Below, piece after piece: positions 40,485-49,436 of a stretch of 59,534 bases of DNA (position 1 is the first letter of the stretch; each line of letters opens with the position of its first letter). The notes below the pieces were generated by a model. The model made no database searches. It was not told where the DNA came from and saw only the letters and a program-made list of their open reading frames with translations. The stretch covers positions 1 to 59,534 of the forward strand of contig JAFRQQ010000020.1 of the NCBI GenBank assembly GCA_017428525.1. The letters are read 5' to 3'. This DNA comes from Clostridia bacterium. GTDB lineage: Bacteria > Bacillota > Clostridia > Oscillospirales > Acutalibacteraceae. The position numbers were made by a program, and so were the translations under genes.

Positions 40485-42314
40485 TTATGAGAACAGCAGC
40501 AGCGAATTCACATCCGAATCCACCTCGCTGCAAACGCCGTTGACATAGATGCACAGCGTGCCGTCGCCGCGAATGAACGCCGCGCGGTCGTCCTTGGCCT
40601 GAAAGCTGGACACAACTACATTCTGCGCAATCAGCGTTTCCTCGCCGTCGGCGCAAAGATAGTAATCCGCGGTCGGATCGTTTGCCGCCGTGTCATTTTT
40701 GATCGCGTAGAGCTTGCCGTCGCCCGCGAGCAAAAACGCGGACGCCGCGTTGGACAGCTTGATGCTGCCCTGCGCGTTGAAGGCATAGACGTCGCCGGTA
40801 TTCTTGCCCACGTCGGTTTTCAGATAGTAAACGCTCTCCCCGCTGCAGCGGTAGCTGGAAACGCCGGCGGCGATATCCCTGCGCGCGGTCGGCTTGAGGT
40901 CCGTGCCGATGCCCGTGGCATAGAGCGTCAGCTTGCCGGGCGTATTCTCGCGCACAAAGGCAAACAGCAGGCTGCCGTCCTGCGCAAAGGAAAACGCGGT
41001 CTTGCTGCGGTCGTAGCCGGTCAGCGCCGTTTTGGCCGCGCCCTGCTCGCCGTATGCGGCAAAGGCCAGGCCGTGCGTTTTGATGCTGTCGGCAACGATG
41101 GATTTGGCGTACTCCACGACCTCATCCACCGAGCTGCGCTCGGCCATGGCCGCGAGCGCGGACATATCGATCTCCGACGCCGTCACATCCACGCTTTCAT
41201 AAACCAGCATGGGCGTTCCCTGCGCTGCAACGGCGGAGATGCGGCTCGGATCGATGTGCTCCGCAATCGCATCCACAACGCCGTTATGATAGACATAGGC
41301 GTTGAACACCGGCGCTTTGAATTCGCCGCTCTCCACAAGCGCGTCGAGCGCTTCGCGGATTTCGTCGCGCTGCAGCTTCTCATTGTATTCAGCCAGCGCG
41401 GTGTTGTATTCATTATCCCAGCCGAGCCAGTAGAAAAATCCGCTGCCGCGCGGCTTGGTCACCGTTTTATCGTGGGCGGCGTAAGGATCGGCTATCACAT
41501 AACTCCAGGAAATATTCTCAACGGCGGATGTGAAAAAGTACAGATTCCCGCCGGTGTATTCTGCGTAAAGCGCGTCATAGAGATCATCGCAGAGCAGTTC
41601 GGGCTGCGCGTCGCTATACAATAAATATAAAGCGCGTTTGCTCTGATTGTTCTCATCGCGCGATTCATATAAAAGGTGCGGGCGCTCCGCGGTTTCGCAG
41701 GGATAGACCGCCTGCACATTCCGCGCGACCTCCGACGCCGCGCCGTCCGCATAGCGATACAGAACCTTCGTATCCCCATGCAGCTTGATGAACCAGAGCC
41801 CGTCGACGCCCTTGAGGGCATAGATGCTCTGCACATTCGTGGAGAAGGTTTCGATCTTATGCGCATCCGGATCGCAGACACAGCCCGCGTCCGCGCCGGA
41901 TGCCGCGTCGAATTTCAGATAATAGACCTTGCCGTCCTTCAGATCAAAGCCGCGGCGCACGCCGTAATCAACCAGCTTTGTCTGCACGGACCCGTTGGTA
42001 TCGGAATAGGCATAGAATAAATCATAGGAGCCGTCCGCATAGGAGGACGCTGTGTTATAAAAGATCCGGCCGGCATCGGGATCCGCCTGAAAGCCTTCGG
42101 CGGACGCATCCGCCACCGTCAGGCTGCGGCCGCCCAGCTCCAGCACCGTGCTGCTCCCCTTGCGATAAGCGAGCATGCTGCCGACCTCGGGCGCGGCATG
42201 ATGCAGCAGGAAATACAGCACCGCGGCCGTGCCCAGAATCAGAACAAGAACGCCGAGGATCGTCAAAGGAAGCTCTCGTTTTGCGGGAAGCGTTTTTTTC
42301 TTAATGAACGCCAT
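40485..42314 (-). CDS. Single-pass membrane protein with large outer domain, unknown function
   Basis: A 609-residue protein with a basic start, one membrane segment (about 17-38) and a long outer part. The outer part has repeated blocks of Gly-Asp-aromatic strands such as DGSYDLFYAYSD, GKVYYLKF and GGNLYFFTS, as in beta-propeller-like DUF5050-type proteins. A helical insertion (about 310-440) is followed by further strands. Function is unknown. It is co-transcribed with the coiled-coil gene, which suggests a link between an envelope sensor or scaffold and a cytoplasmic coiled coil. Confidence 0.7.
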   Translation of the reverse strand: MAFIKKKTLPAKRELPLTILGVLVLILGTAAVLYFLLHHAAPEVGSMLAYRKGSSTVLELGGRSLTVADASAEGFQADPDAGRIFYNTASSYADGSYDLFYAYSDTNGSVQTKLVDYGVRRGFDLKDGKVYYLKFDAASGADAGCVCDPDAHKIETFSTNVQSIYALKGVDGLWFIKLHGDTKVLYRYADGAASEVARNVQAVYPCETAERPHLLYESRDENNQSKRALYLLYSDAQPELLCDDLYDALYAEYTGGNLYFFTSAVENISWSYVIADPYAAHDKTVTKPRGSGFFYWLGWDNEYNTALAEYNEKLQRDEIREALDALVESGEFKAPVFNAYVYHNGVVDAIAEHIDPSRISAVAAQGTPMLVYESVDVTASEIDMSALAAMAERSSVDEVVEYAKSIVADSIKTHGLAFAAYGEQGAAKTALTGYDRSKTAFSFAQDGSLLFAFVRENTPGKLTLYATGIGTDLKPTARRDIAAGVSSYRCSGESVYYLKTDVGKNTGDVYAFNAQGSIKLSNAASAFLLAGDGKLYAIKNDTAANDPTADYYLCADGEETLIAQNVVVSSFQAKDDRAAFIRGDGTLCIYVNGVCSEVDSDVNSLLLFS

Positions 42315-42335
42315 AACAGCTCCTCAGAAAAGCAT

Positions 42336-42362
42336 GGCTGCCCCGTGGGATGCAGGGCAGCC
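42336..42362 (-). terminator. Possible terminator after the transketolase genes
   Basis: GGCTGCCC (42336-42343) and GGGCAGCC (42355-42362) form a perfect 8-bp stem with an 11-base loop, 10 bases after the transketolase stop. The T-run on the - strand is weak (CTTTTC about 4 bases later). Confidence 0.5.
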
Positions 42363-42372
42363 TTGACTTTGA

Positions 42373-43320
42373 TTACTTCAATGCAATTGCCTGCTTTGCC
42401 TTCGCAACGATAGTTTGCGCATCCAGGCCGAAAATATGAAGCAGTTCCACAGCGGGGCCGGATTTGCCGAACGTATCGTTGACGCCCAGACGCACCACAG
42501 GCACGGGCTTGCCGCCCTCGCAGACGGCCTCCGCCACCGCGCTGCCCAGACCGCCGATGATGCTGTGCTCTTCCGCAGTCACAACGGCGCCGGTTTTCGC
42601 GGCAGACGCCAGAATGGTTTCATTGTCAAGCGGCTTGATCGTGGCAACATTGACGATCTCGGCGCTGATGCCTTCGGCAGCCAGCATTTCCTGCGCCTCC
42701 AGCGCCTCCTTGACCATCAGACCGGTCGCGCAGATCGTCACATCCGTGCCGGGACGCAGAACGACGGCCTTGCCGATCTCGAACTGATAGGATTCATCGA
42801 ACACTCTGGGCACAGCCAGACGGCCGAAACGCATATAAACGGGTCCGTCGTAAGCCGCGGCGGCCAGCACGGCGGCGCGCGCTTCAATATCATCCGCGGG
42901 ATTGATCACGACCATGCCGGGAATCACGCGCATGAGCGCGATATCCTCGCAGCACTGATGGCTCGCGCCGTCCTCACCGACGGAAATGCCGGCGTGCGTT
43001 GCGCCGATCTTGACATTCAGATGCGGATATCCGATGGAATTGCGCACCTGTTCATAGGCTCTGCCGGCGGCAAACATCGCGAACGTGCTGGCAAATACGG
43101 TGTAGCCGGCAGTCGCAAGTCCGGCGGCGACGCCCATCATATTGCTCTCTGCAATGCCGGAATCGAAAAAGCGGTCGGGATAGGCCTTCTTGAACATTCC
43201 GGTTTTGGTCGCGGCGGCAAGGTCCGCGTCCAGAACGACGACCTTGTCATTCGTCGCGCCGAGCTCGACCAGCGCTTTGCCGTAAGCATCGCGCGTTGCG
43301 GTTTTAATCACATCAGCCAT
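42373..43320 (-). CDS. Transketolase, C-terminal subunit
   Basis: A 315-residue protein with the pyrimidine-binding and C-terminal domains of transketolase: FFDSGIAESNMMGVAAGLA with the TPP-activating Glu, THAGISVGEDGASHQC and the C-terminal GTDVTICATG. It forms a split transketolase with the next gene upstream; such two-subunit forms are common in Clostridia and anaerobes. Together they exchange two-carbon units in the pentose phosphate pathway, here supplying pentoses. The two genes are 12 bases apart. Confidence 0.93.
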   Translation of the reverse strand: MADVIKTATRDAYGKALVELGATNDKVVVLDADLAAATKTGMFKKAYPDRFFDSGIAESNMMGVAAGLATAGYTVFASTFAMFAAGRAYEQVRNSIGYPHLNVKIGATHAGISVGEDGASHQCCEDIALMRVIPGMVVINPADDIEARAAVLAAAAYDGPVYMRFGRLAVPRVFDESYQFEIGKAVVLRPGTDVTICATGLMVKEALEAQEMLAAEGISAEIVNVATIKPLDNETILASAAKTGAVVTAEEHSIIGGLGSAVAEAVCEGGKPVPVVRLGVNDTFGKSGPAVELLHIFGLDAQTIVAKAKQAIALK

Positions 43321-43332
43321 GTCTTTCCCTCC

Positions 43333-44175
43333 TTACGCTTTCAGCGCGGCAAGCTGGGCATCCAGCTCCTGCCGGGCCTGGGCATACTCTTCTGCATTGG
43401 GGGCTTTTCCGTGCCAGCCGACCTGGTTTTCCATATAGGAAACACCCTTGCCCTTGACGCTCTCGGCAATGATCACGGAGGGCTTGCCTTTGAATTCGGC
43501 AGCCGCACGGAACGCCGCGTCGATCTCGTCAAAGCTGTGCGCGCAGATTTCAATCACATTCCAGCCGAAGGCCTTGAATTTCTCGGCGATCGGATAAGGA
43601 GAATTCACCTCGGCGCAGGTGCCGTCGATCTGCAGGCCGTTGTAATCGACCACGGCAACCAGATTGTCCAGCCCCTTGGCGGAAGCATACATCGCAGCCT
43701 CCCAGACCTGACCTTCCTGAATCTCGCCGTCGCCGAGAATCGTGTAAACGCGGTAATTCTTGCCGCCGAGCTTCGCGCCGAGCGCCATGCCGCACGCCGC
43801 GGAAATGCCCTGACCGAGGGAGCCGGTGGACATATCGACGCCGGGCGTATACTTGATGCTCGGGTGGCCCTGCAGCATGGAATCACTCTTGCGCAGCGTG
43901 ACCAGCTTCTCCGCCGGGAAGAAGCCCTTGAGCGCGAGCACCGCGTAAAGCGCAGGCGCCGCGTGGCCCTTCGAGAGCACGAAACGGTCGCGGTCCTCCC
44001 ATTTCGGATTCTGCGGGTCTACGTTCATGTGGCAAAAATACAGATACGTCAAAATATCCACACAGGACAGAGAACCGCCGGGATGGCCGGATTTCGCGTT
44101 GTATACGCTCTCCACGATCCCGATGCGCGCCGTGCACGCCTTGATCTTCAATTGCTTCTTAATAACTGCATCCAA
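43333..44175 (-). CDS. Transketolase, N-terminal subunit (TTG start)
   Basis: A 280-residue TPP-binding subunit: SGHPGGSLSCVDILTYLYF near residues 29-47, SKGHAAPALYA, and the TPP motif GDGEIQEGQVWEAAMYA ending in VVDYNGLQ. The proposed start is TTG at 44175, 8 bases after AGGAGG; an open frame continues to 44748 only because it runs antisense-free through the pseudouridine synthase gene and should be ignored. The AGGAGG site overlaps the stop codon of that upstream gene, so translation is likely coupled. Confidence 0.9.
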   Translation of the reverse strand: MDAVIKKQLKIKACTARIGIVESVYNAKSGHPGGSLSCVDILTYLYFCHMNVDPQNPKWEDRDRFVLSKGHAAPALYAVLALKGFFPAEKLVTLRKSDSMLQGHPSIKYTPGVDMSTGSLGQGISAACGMALGAKLGGKNYRVYTILGDGEIQEGQVWEAAMYASAKGLDNLVAVVDYNGLQIDGTCAEVNSPYPIAEKFKAFGWNVIEICAHSFDEIDAAFRAAAEFKGKPSVIIAESVKGKGVSYMENQVGWHGKAPNAEEYAQARQELDAQLAALKA

Positions 44176-44180
44176 TGCAG

Positions 44181-45128
44181 TCACCTCCTGTTCTGCTGTA
44201 TTTTTTGAATAAATGCCTGAAAATATCCGGGCAGCGGCGCTTCCACGCGCACCGAACGCCCGTCTATGGGATGACGAAACCCCAGCAGCCCCGCATGCAG
44301 ACACTGCCCGCCGGGCAGCGCGGGCTGCTTCGGCCCGTAAACGGGATCCCCTGCCACGGGATGCCCGAGCCAGGCCATGTGGACGCGGATCTGATGCGTG
44401 CGTCCGGTTTCCAGCCGCAGGCGCAAAAGAGAAAACTGCGGGTATTCCTCCAGCACCTCGTAATGCGTAACGGCGGATTTGGAATTGCGGTCGGTCACGC
44501 ACATTTTTTTGCGGTCCGACACGCTGCGGCCGATCGGCTGATCCACGGTGCCGGCCGCTTCTTTGAGATGGCCGTGAATCACGGCGCGATATTCCCGCGT
44601 GAGCGAATGCGCGCGAATCTGCTCGGAGAGCGCGATGTGCGCCTGATCCGTCTTCGCGACGAGCAGCAGACCGCTGGTATCCTTGTCGATGCGGTGCACG
44701 ATGCCCGGACGGACAACGCCGTTGATCGACGAAAGGCGGCCGGCGCAATGCCAGAGCAGCGCGTTGACCAGCGTGCCGCTGTAATTGCCCGGCGCGGGAT
44801 GCACGACCATGCCGCGCGGCTTATTGACCACGAGCAGGGCGTCGTCCTCATACGAGATCTCGAGCGGGATCTCCTCCGGCTCGAGCCGGAGCTCGGTCGG
44901 CTCGGGAATCAGCACCGTGATCTCCTCGCCCGCCTGCGGACGGAAGCTCTTGCTGACCGCTTTCCCCCGGCAGGTGACGCGATGCTCGGCAATCAGATTC
45001 TGCGCAAACTGCCGCGAATAGCCCGGCAGCGCCTGCGCGAGAAGCTGATCGACCCGCACGCCGGCATCCTCCGGCGAGACCGTGCGCAGAATCGGTTCGT
45101 TGAAATCAATTTGTGTGATCGTTTCCAT
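44181..45128 (-). CDS. RluA/RluD-family pseudouridine synthase
   Basis: A 315-residue enzyme. An S4 RNA-binding domain (about 20-80, VRVDQLLAQALPGYSRQFAQNLI) precedes the catalytic domain, with the RluA motif HRIDKDTSGL holding the catalytic Asp148, and RLETGRTHQIRVHMA near residue 255-269. It changes uridines to pseudouridine in 23S rRNA or tRNA; the exact target is not set by sequence. Its stop lies against the ribosome site of the transketolase gene and its start overlaps the end of lspA by 23 bases. Confidence 0.92.
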   Translation of the reverse strand: METITQIDFNEPILRTVSPEDAGVRVDQLLAQALPGYSRQFAQNLIAEHRVTCRGKAVSKSFRPQAGEEITVLIPEPTELRLEPEEIPLEISYEDDALLVVNKPRGMVVHPAPGNYSGTLVNALLWHCAGRLSSINGVVRPGIVHRIDKDTSGLLLVAKTDQAHIALSEQIRAHSLTREYRAVIHGHLKEAAGTVDQPIGRSVSDRKKMCVTDRNSKSAVTHYEVLEEYPQFSLLRLRLETGRTHQIRVHMAWLGHPVAGDPVYGPKQPALPGGQCLHAGLLGFRHPIDGRSVRVEAPLPGYFQAFIQKIQQNRR

Positions 45129-45600
45129 GGGCTTGTGTCTTTTTCCGCTCGGTCAGCAGCGACCGCAGCTCATAAATGATCAACAGGATCGCACCGACCG
45201 TGATGCAGCAATCCGCAAAATTGAACACCGCGAAATCGATAAACAGCGGTTCAATGAAATCCACCACAAAGCCGTAAGCAATGCGGTCGATCACATTGCC
45301 AAGGCCGCCGGCAAGCACCAGCACAACGCAGACGTTGACAAAGGACGAGCGGAATTTATGCAGCATCAGCAGCGTCAGGCCGACAGCAAGAATCACGACG
45401 GTCACAACGGTCAGCAGCGTCGTTTTATGCGAAAACGAGCTGAACGCGGCGCCGGTATTTTCCACGTAGCGAAGCTGAAACAGCCCGAAGAGAAACGGCT
45501 TGGGGCCGTCGACCTTCACGGTGGAAACGACCAGATGCTTGGTCAGCCGGTCCGCGGCGGTCAGCAGCAGGATCGCCGCAGCGGCAAGCAGTTGAAACAT
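45106..45600 (-). CDS. lspA: Lipoprotein signal peptidase (signal peptidase II)
   Basis: A 164-residue, four-helix membrane enzyme that removes the signal peptide from prolipoproteins, of which several occur in this window. The catalytic aspartates are Asp114 in FVVDF and Asp130 in FNFAD, with the accompanying GNVIDRIAYG (Asp105). It sits between divIVA and the RluA-type gene, its usual place in Firmicutes. Confidence 0.96.
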   Translation of the reverse strand: MFQLLAAAAILLLTAADRLTKHLVVSTVKVDGPKPFLFGLFQLRYVENTGAAFSSFSHKTTLLTVVTVVILAVGLTLLMLHKFRSSFVNVCVVLVLAGGLGNVIDRIAYGFVVDFIEPLFIDFAVFNFADCCITVGAILLIIYELRSLLTERKKTQAHGNDHTN

Positions 45601-45637
45601 AGGACCCTCTCAAGCGCCGCAAAACAGCGGCCATGTA

Positions 45638-46939
45638 TTACTCTTCGTCGGAAAGCAGGCTGTCAAACAGATCGGAAAGATCGCTGTCGTCATCCGCACT
45701 GCCCGTCGCGGCGTCATCCGCAAAAGCGGAGTCCACGGAAGGCGGCAGGATGCTGTCAAGATCAGCGGGCAGATCCTTGCTGAAATCGAAGCTGTCGATC
45801 ATGGCGAACAGATCGTCTTCCTCCTCGACCGGCGCGGCCTTGACCGCGGGCGCTTCCTCGATGACCGGCGCGGGGGTCTCTTCGATGACCGGCGCTTCCT
45901 CAATGACAGGCGCTTCTTCGATCACCGGCGCCTCTTCGATGACGGGCGCCGCCGCAAACGCAGGCGCTTCCTCGAAAACGGGCGCTTCCTCAACGACCGG
46001 TGTTTCTTCGACGACGGGAACTTCTTCAAACGCGGGCGCTTCCTCGACAACCGGCGCTTCCTCAACGGCAGGCACTTCGTCAAACGCGGGCGCAGCTTCG
46101 GCAGCCGGCGCTTCCTCAAAAGCGGGCGCTTCCTCAGCGGCAGGCGCTTCCTGCTCGGCAAGCACATCGGCAACGATGGCGCTGATGGGATCCGGCTCAT
46201 CCTCCGCGGCCGGAGCGGGTTCCTCCGCAGGCGTCAGCTCCGCGGCAATCTCCTCGATCGCGCTGATGGCTTCGGCATTCTTCTTCGCCGCGTTTTCATC
46301 GGGCACGGAGGACAGGAGCGTGAGCTGCTCCATGCAAAGGCTCTCCATCGCGGAACGGTAGGTTGCGGCCTGGGTCTTGAGCTTGACAAGCTCATCGGAA
46401 TAAAACTCATAAGCGCGCTTGCTGTCGCCGACGATTTCATCGCTCTTCGCCTTGGCCTGCACAAGCAGCGCCGCGGCCTTTTCGCGCGCCGCGCTCATGG
46501 TCTGCTCAGTTTCCTTCTGCGCGCGCTCGGTCAGGGACGCTACGGCCACGCGTGCATTGTCGACAATGCTTCTCGCGTCGTCACGCGCATCGCTGATGAT
46601 CTGCGACGCCTGACGGTTTGCGCCGTCGAGGATGGAACCGGATTTGGTTTCGGCGTCCTCCAGCACGGCCTTCGCTTTGGCATTCGACTCTTTGGTGACG
46701 CTCTCCGCCATGCGGTGCGCATCCAGCAGAGAAAGCTTGATCGCTTCCTCATCCTTGCGGTAATTCTCAACCGTGTCGGCTAAGATGCCGAGCTTCTTGC
46801 GCAGCGCAAGGATCTCATCCTGCGCCTGCTGATAGGAATCAGCGGCCTTGCCCAGAAATGCATCCACTTCGTCCGCGCTGTAGGTACCGCTGCTGACCGG
46901 GGTGAATTTCGCATTTCTGATTTCATCGGTTCTGAGCAT
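45638..46939 (-). CDS. divIVA: DivIVA-type cell-division protein with an extended Pro-Glu-Ala repeat tail
   Basis: The ATG at 46939 is preferred over a TTG at 46945. The N-terminal part (IRNAKFTPVSSGTYSADEVDAFL) is the DivIVA membrane-binding region, followed by a coiled coil to about residue 220. Residues about 260-371 are an irregular tandem repeat of five-residue units such as EEAPV and EEAPA, giving a long acidic, proline-rich spacer, and the end is a predicted acidic helix (LFAMIDSFDFSKDL). Normal DivIVA is about 160-230 residues, so this form (433) is long. It marks curved membrane at poles and septa. SepF lies 20 bases upstream. Confidence 0.88.
   Translation of the reverse strand: MLRTDEIRNAKFTPVSSGTYSADEVDAFLGKAADSYQQAQDEILALRKKLGILADTVENYRKDEEAIKLSLLDAHRMAESVTKESNAKAKAVLEDAETKSGSILDGANRQASQIISDARDDARSIVDNARVAVASLTERAQKETEQTMSAAREKAAALLVQAKAKSDEIVGDSKRAYEFYSDELVKLKTQAATYRSAMESLCMEQLTLLSSVPDENAAKKNAEAISAIEEIAAELTPAEEPAPAAEDEPDPISAIVADVLAEQEAPAAEEAPAFEEAPAAEAAPAFDEVPAVEEAPVVEEAPAFEEVPVVEETPVVEEAPVFEEAPAFAAAPVIEEAPVIEEAPVIEEAPVIEETPAPVIEEAPAVKAAPVEEEDDLFAMIDSFDFSKDLPADLDSILPPSVDSAFADDAATGSADDDSDLSDLFDSLLSDEE
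45826..46165 (-). repeat. Degenerate 15-base repeats coding the Pro-Glu-Ala tail of DivIVA
   Basis: An array of imperfect 15-base units, reading GGCGCTTCCTC(G/A)A on the + strand, encodes the EEAPV-like pentapeptides. Four near-identical copies lie at about 45855-45945. The array is inside the gene and in frame. Confidence 0.75.
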
Positions 46940-46959
46940 TCTCAATCACCAACCCTCTC

Positions 46960-47475
46960 TTAAACTTGCTCCTCGTCCGCAGCGGCAAAGCCTTCGACAA
47001 GATCGCTTGTCACTTTGACGCCCGCGGGCGTGATGACATAAACGCCGCCGGCGATCTTTTCAAAGCGGCCGCCGGTATAGCAGGTAATGCCGTAAAAGAA
47101 ATCAATGGTGCGCTGCGCGTCGTATTCGGGGCAGTTTTCCAGATTCAGGATCACGATGCGGCCCTGCTTGAGCACCTGCACCACTTCGCCCGCATCGCGC
47201 TCATAGCGCTCGACGGAGCGCACAACGATATGCGGCTTTGCGGCCGGCGCGGCAGCGGCGCCGGAGGAAATCGGCACAACATTGCTCGCGCTGCTTCTGA
47301 CCGGACGGTCGTGCGTGCGCTCATGCGTGCGCGCGCGGGGCTGCTCTCTGCGCTCGATCACAGGCTCCTCCGCGGCGTCATACGCCGATTCGTCCTCATA
47401 ACCGACATCGTTGCTCTCGATGTAGTCATCATCGGTCCCGTTGATAAATTCCTTCAGCTTTTCAAACATGTTCAT
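46960..47475 (-). CDS. sepF: SepF cell-division protein
   Basis: A 171-residue protein. The N-terminal amphipathic helix (MFEKLKEFI) anchors to the membrane, a charged linker follows, and the C-terminal domain (about 85-160) has the SepF fold: VVQVLKQGRIVILNLENC, DAQRTIDFFYGITCYTGG and the KIAGGVYVITPAGV strand. It aligns FtsZ filaments at the septum. Its neighbours yggS and divIVA are those expected in Firmicutes. Confidence 0.95.
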   Translation of the reverse strand: MNMFEKLKEFINGTDDDYIESNDVGYEDESAYDAAEEPVIERREQPRARTHERTHDRPVRSSASNVVPISSGAAAAPAAKPHIVVRSVERYERDAGEVVQVLKQGRIVILNLENCPEYDAQRTIDFFYGITCYTGGRFEKIAGGVYVITPAGVKVTSDLVEGFAAADEEQV

Positions 47476-47491
47476 GATTGCCTCCTTCTGA

Positions 47492-48220
47492 TTATCGATA
47501 TATCCTCATACCAAAGATCGCCGATCCAACACGCACAAGATTTGCACCTTCGAGAATGGCTTGTCTGTAATCACCCGACATCCCCATCGAGAGGATATTC
47601 ATATTTATATTATCTATTTTTTTGGCCCCGATGTCAATAAACAAACGGTGCATATTTGAAAAAATCCTGCGTAATTCGACATCTTTTTCGCAAATCGGCG
47701 CCACACACATCAAACCGTCCACGGAAATGCCGTCAATTTCCGCAATTTCGCAGGCGGCCTCAGTCACCGCATCGGGCGAAAAACCGAATTTGCTCTCCTC
47801 GCTGCCGACGTTGACCTCAATCAGAACCTTCGTTGTGATCCCGTTTTCGAGCGAGCGTTTGCCGATCTCCTTCGCGATCGAAACCGTATCGACGGATTGG
47901 ATCGTATCCACATGGCCGACGATCTTTTTGACTTTGTTGGACTGCAGATGACCGATCAGATGCGCCTTGCACGCCGACAAAGTCAAATCAGGCTCTTTGA
48001 GCAGGAATTCCTGCACCTTGTTTTCGCCGATCAGATCCACGCCCTGCGCGATCGCGTGGTTGATGAATTTCGGCTCCACGGTTTTGGACACCGCCATCAG
48101 ATGCACATCCGCCGGCTGCCTGCCGGAAGCGACGGCGGCTTCTGCGATCTGATCGCGCAGCACCTTGAGGTTTTCTTCGATCGCGAGGAAGCGATCCCTA
48201 TCGGAGAACCATTCCATCAT
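47492..48220 (-). CDS. yggS: YggS-family pyridoxal phosphate-binding protein
   Basis: A 242-residue one-domain alanine-racemase-like barrel. The PLP Lys is Lys46 in LMAVSKTVEP, and SMGMSGDYRQAILEGANLVRVGSAIFG near the end binds the phosphate. Family members (PLPHP) hold PLP and balance its supply; no enzymatic activity is established. It lies between the HlyD-like and sepF genes, as in many Clostridia, and its start overlaps the previous stop by 23 bases. Confidence 0.94.
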   Translation of the reverse strand: MMEWFSDRDRFLAIEENLKVLRDQIAEAAVASGRQPADVHLMAVSKTVEPKFINHAIAQGVDLIGENKVQEFLLKEPDLTLSACKAHLIGHLQSNKVKKIVGHVDTIQSVDTVSIAKEIGKRSLENGITTKVLIEVNVGSEESKFGFSPDAVTEAACEIAEIDGISVDGLMCVAPICEKDVELRRIFSNMHRLFIDIGAKKIDNINMNILSMGMSGDYRQAILEGANLVRVGSAIFGMRIYR

Positions 48221-49436
48221 ACAAATCCTTTCCCGAAGTTATCACTTCGTCATAGAGTTGCAAATGCTTATACGGCAGCGTGGACGGATCGGCCGGCGGG
48301 GATGCAATGATGAACGTATCCGCCGCAAAGATTTCTCGTACGCTGCGGAAGCTGACCACATCGCCGCGCAAGACATAAACGCCGGGATTTCCGTCTGCGT
48401 CGAACCGCAGCGCGTCCTTGCTGACCTTGAGGCCGGAATACTCCTTCATCACGATCCGGCCGGAGACCTTGCGCAGCGCGCAAAGGCGTGCGTTCATCAG
48501 CGTGCATTTAAAGAGCACGACTGCCGTGCCGTCCTCCTGCACGCGCACGGAATACACCGAAGCCGTTACGGTATTTTCCTCGGTGTCGTCCAGCATCAGC
48601 TTGACGGCGGCATTCTCCTTGAACCGCGCCGCTTCCGAAGCGTCCAGAATGCAGGCGACAAACCAGCGGTAGCCGTCGATAATTTTGCCGATGTTGTTCT
48701 CCGGCGCCGCGAGCGGCTCCGCCTGAAACGCGTCCTTGAGCTGCGCGGCGGTCAGCGTGTCGGCGTTTTCGCAGGTCAGCAGCCCTTCATAACCGTCCGG
48801 CCGCGCGACATAGTAGCCGGAAATATCCGCCGCCACAATCTGACGCGGCTCGCTGTTGCCGCTGAACGACTGCACCTGCGCCTCCAGCGCGGAGATCTGC
48901 GCCGAGCAGTCCACGTCCTTTTCCAGGGAAATCTGATAACGGGAGAGCTGCTCGCTCAGATCGAGCATATTGCTGTCCAGCATGGAAAAGTCATTCTCAT
49001 ATGCGCTGTTGATGATGGCCAGAAAGGTTTTATCCGTTTCGGCCGTCAGGCTTTCCAGATCCACATCCGCAAGCCGGAGCTGCCGGTCGATCTTCTGATA
49101 GACCTCCAGCCGCTCGGTGAGCGAACGCAGCTTTGCGAAATGATCGGCGGTTTCCTCATCCGCGAACACCGCCGCGATCGTGCTGCCCCGGCTGACGCGC
49201 TCCGCATTCTGCGCGAGCGGGAGCACCACGCCCTCCGCCGTGTGCTCGAGCATCGTTTCATCGCGGATCACATACATTTCGGTATCCAGCGTTTCCGGCA
49301 CCGTTTGCTGCGTGGCGACCATCGTTTTGACGCTGCGGCTCGCGATGCGATAGATTTCCGCCACCGCAGTGATCAGTATAAATGCCGCGACGAGCGCCAC
49401 AAGGATCCGGCGCAGCAGCAGTTTTTTCTTATCCAT
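48198..49436 (-). CDS. HlyD-like membrane protein in the division cluster
   Basis: A 412-residue protein with one N-terminal membrane segment (about 8-30) and a long outer part with two beta blocks around a helical hairpin (about 110-170), the pattern of HlyD-type adaptor proteins. No transporter genes are near, so it is not likely a classic efflux adaptor. The same gene occurs beside sepF in many Clostridia, which implies a role in division or cell-wall synthesis; this is inference from context. Confidence 0.75.
   Translation of the reverse strand: MDKKKLLLRRILVALVAAFILITAVAEIYRIASRSVKTMVATQQTVPETLDTEMYVIRDETMLEHTAEGVVLPLAQNAERVSRGSTIAAVFADEETADHFAKLRSLTERLEVYQKIDRQLRLADVDLESLTAETDKTFLAIINSAYENDFSMLDSNMLDLSEQLSRYQISLEKDVDCSAQISALEAQVQSFSGNSEPRQIVAADISGYYVARPDGYEGLLTCENADTLTAAQLKDAFQAEPLAAPENNIGKIIDGYRWFVACILDASEAARFKENAAVKLMLDDTEENTVTASVYSVRVQEDGTAVVLFKCTLMNARLCALRKVSGRIVMKEYSGLKVSKDALRFDADGNPGVYVLRGDVVSFRSVREIFAADTFIIASPPADPSTLPYKHLQLYDEVITSGKDLYDGMVLR

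Noticed and set aside
45850..46170. The 15-base repeat array considered as a CRISPR or satellite
   Set aside because: Units are contiguous, in frame and encode a Pro-Glu-Ala tail; no unique spacers exist.
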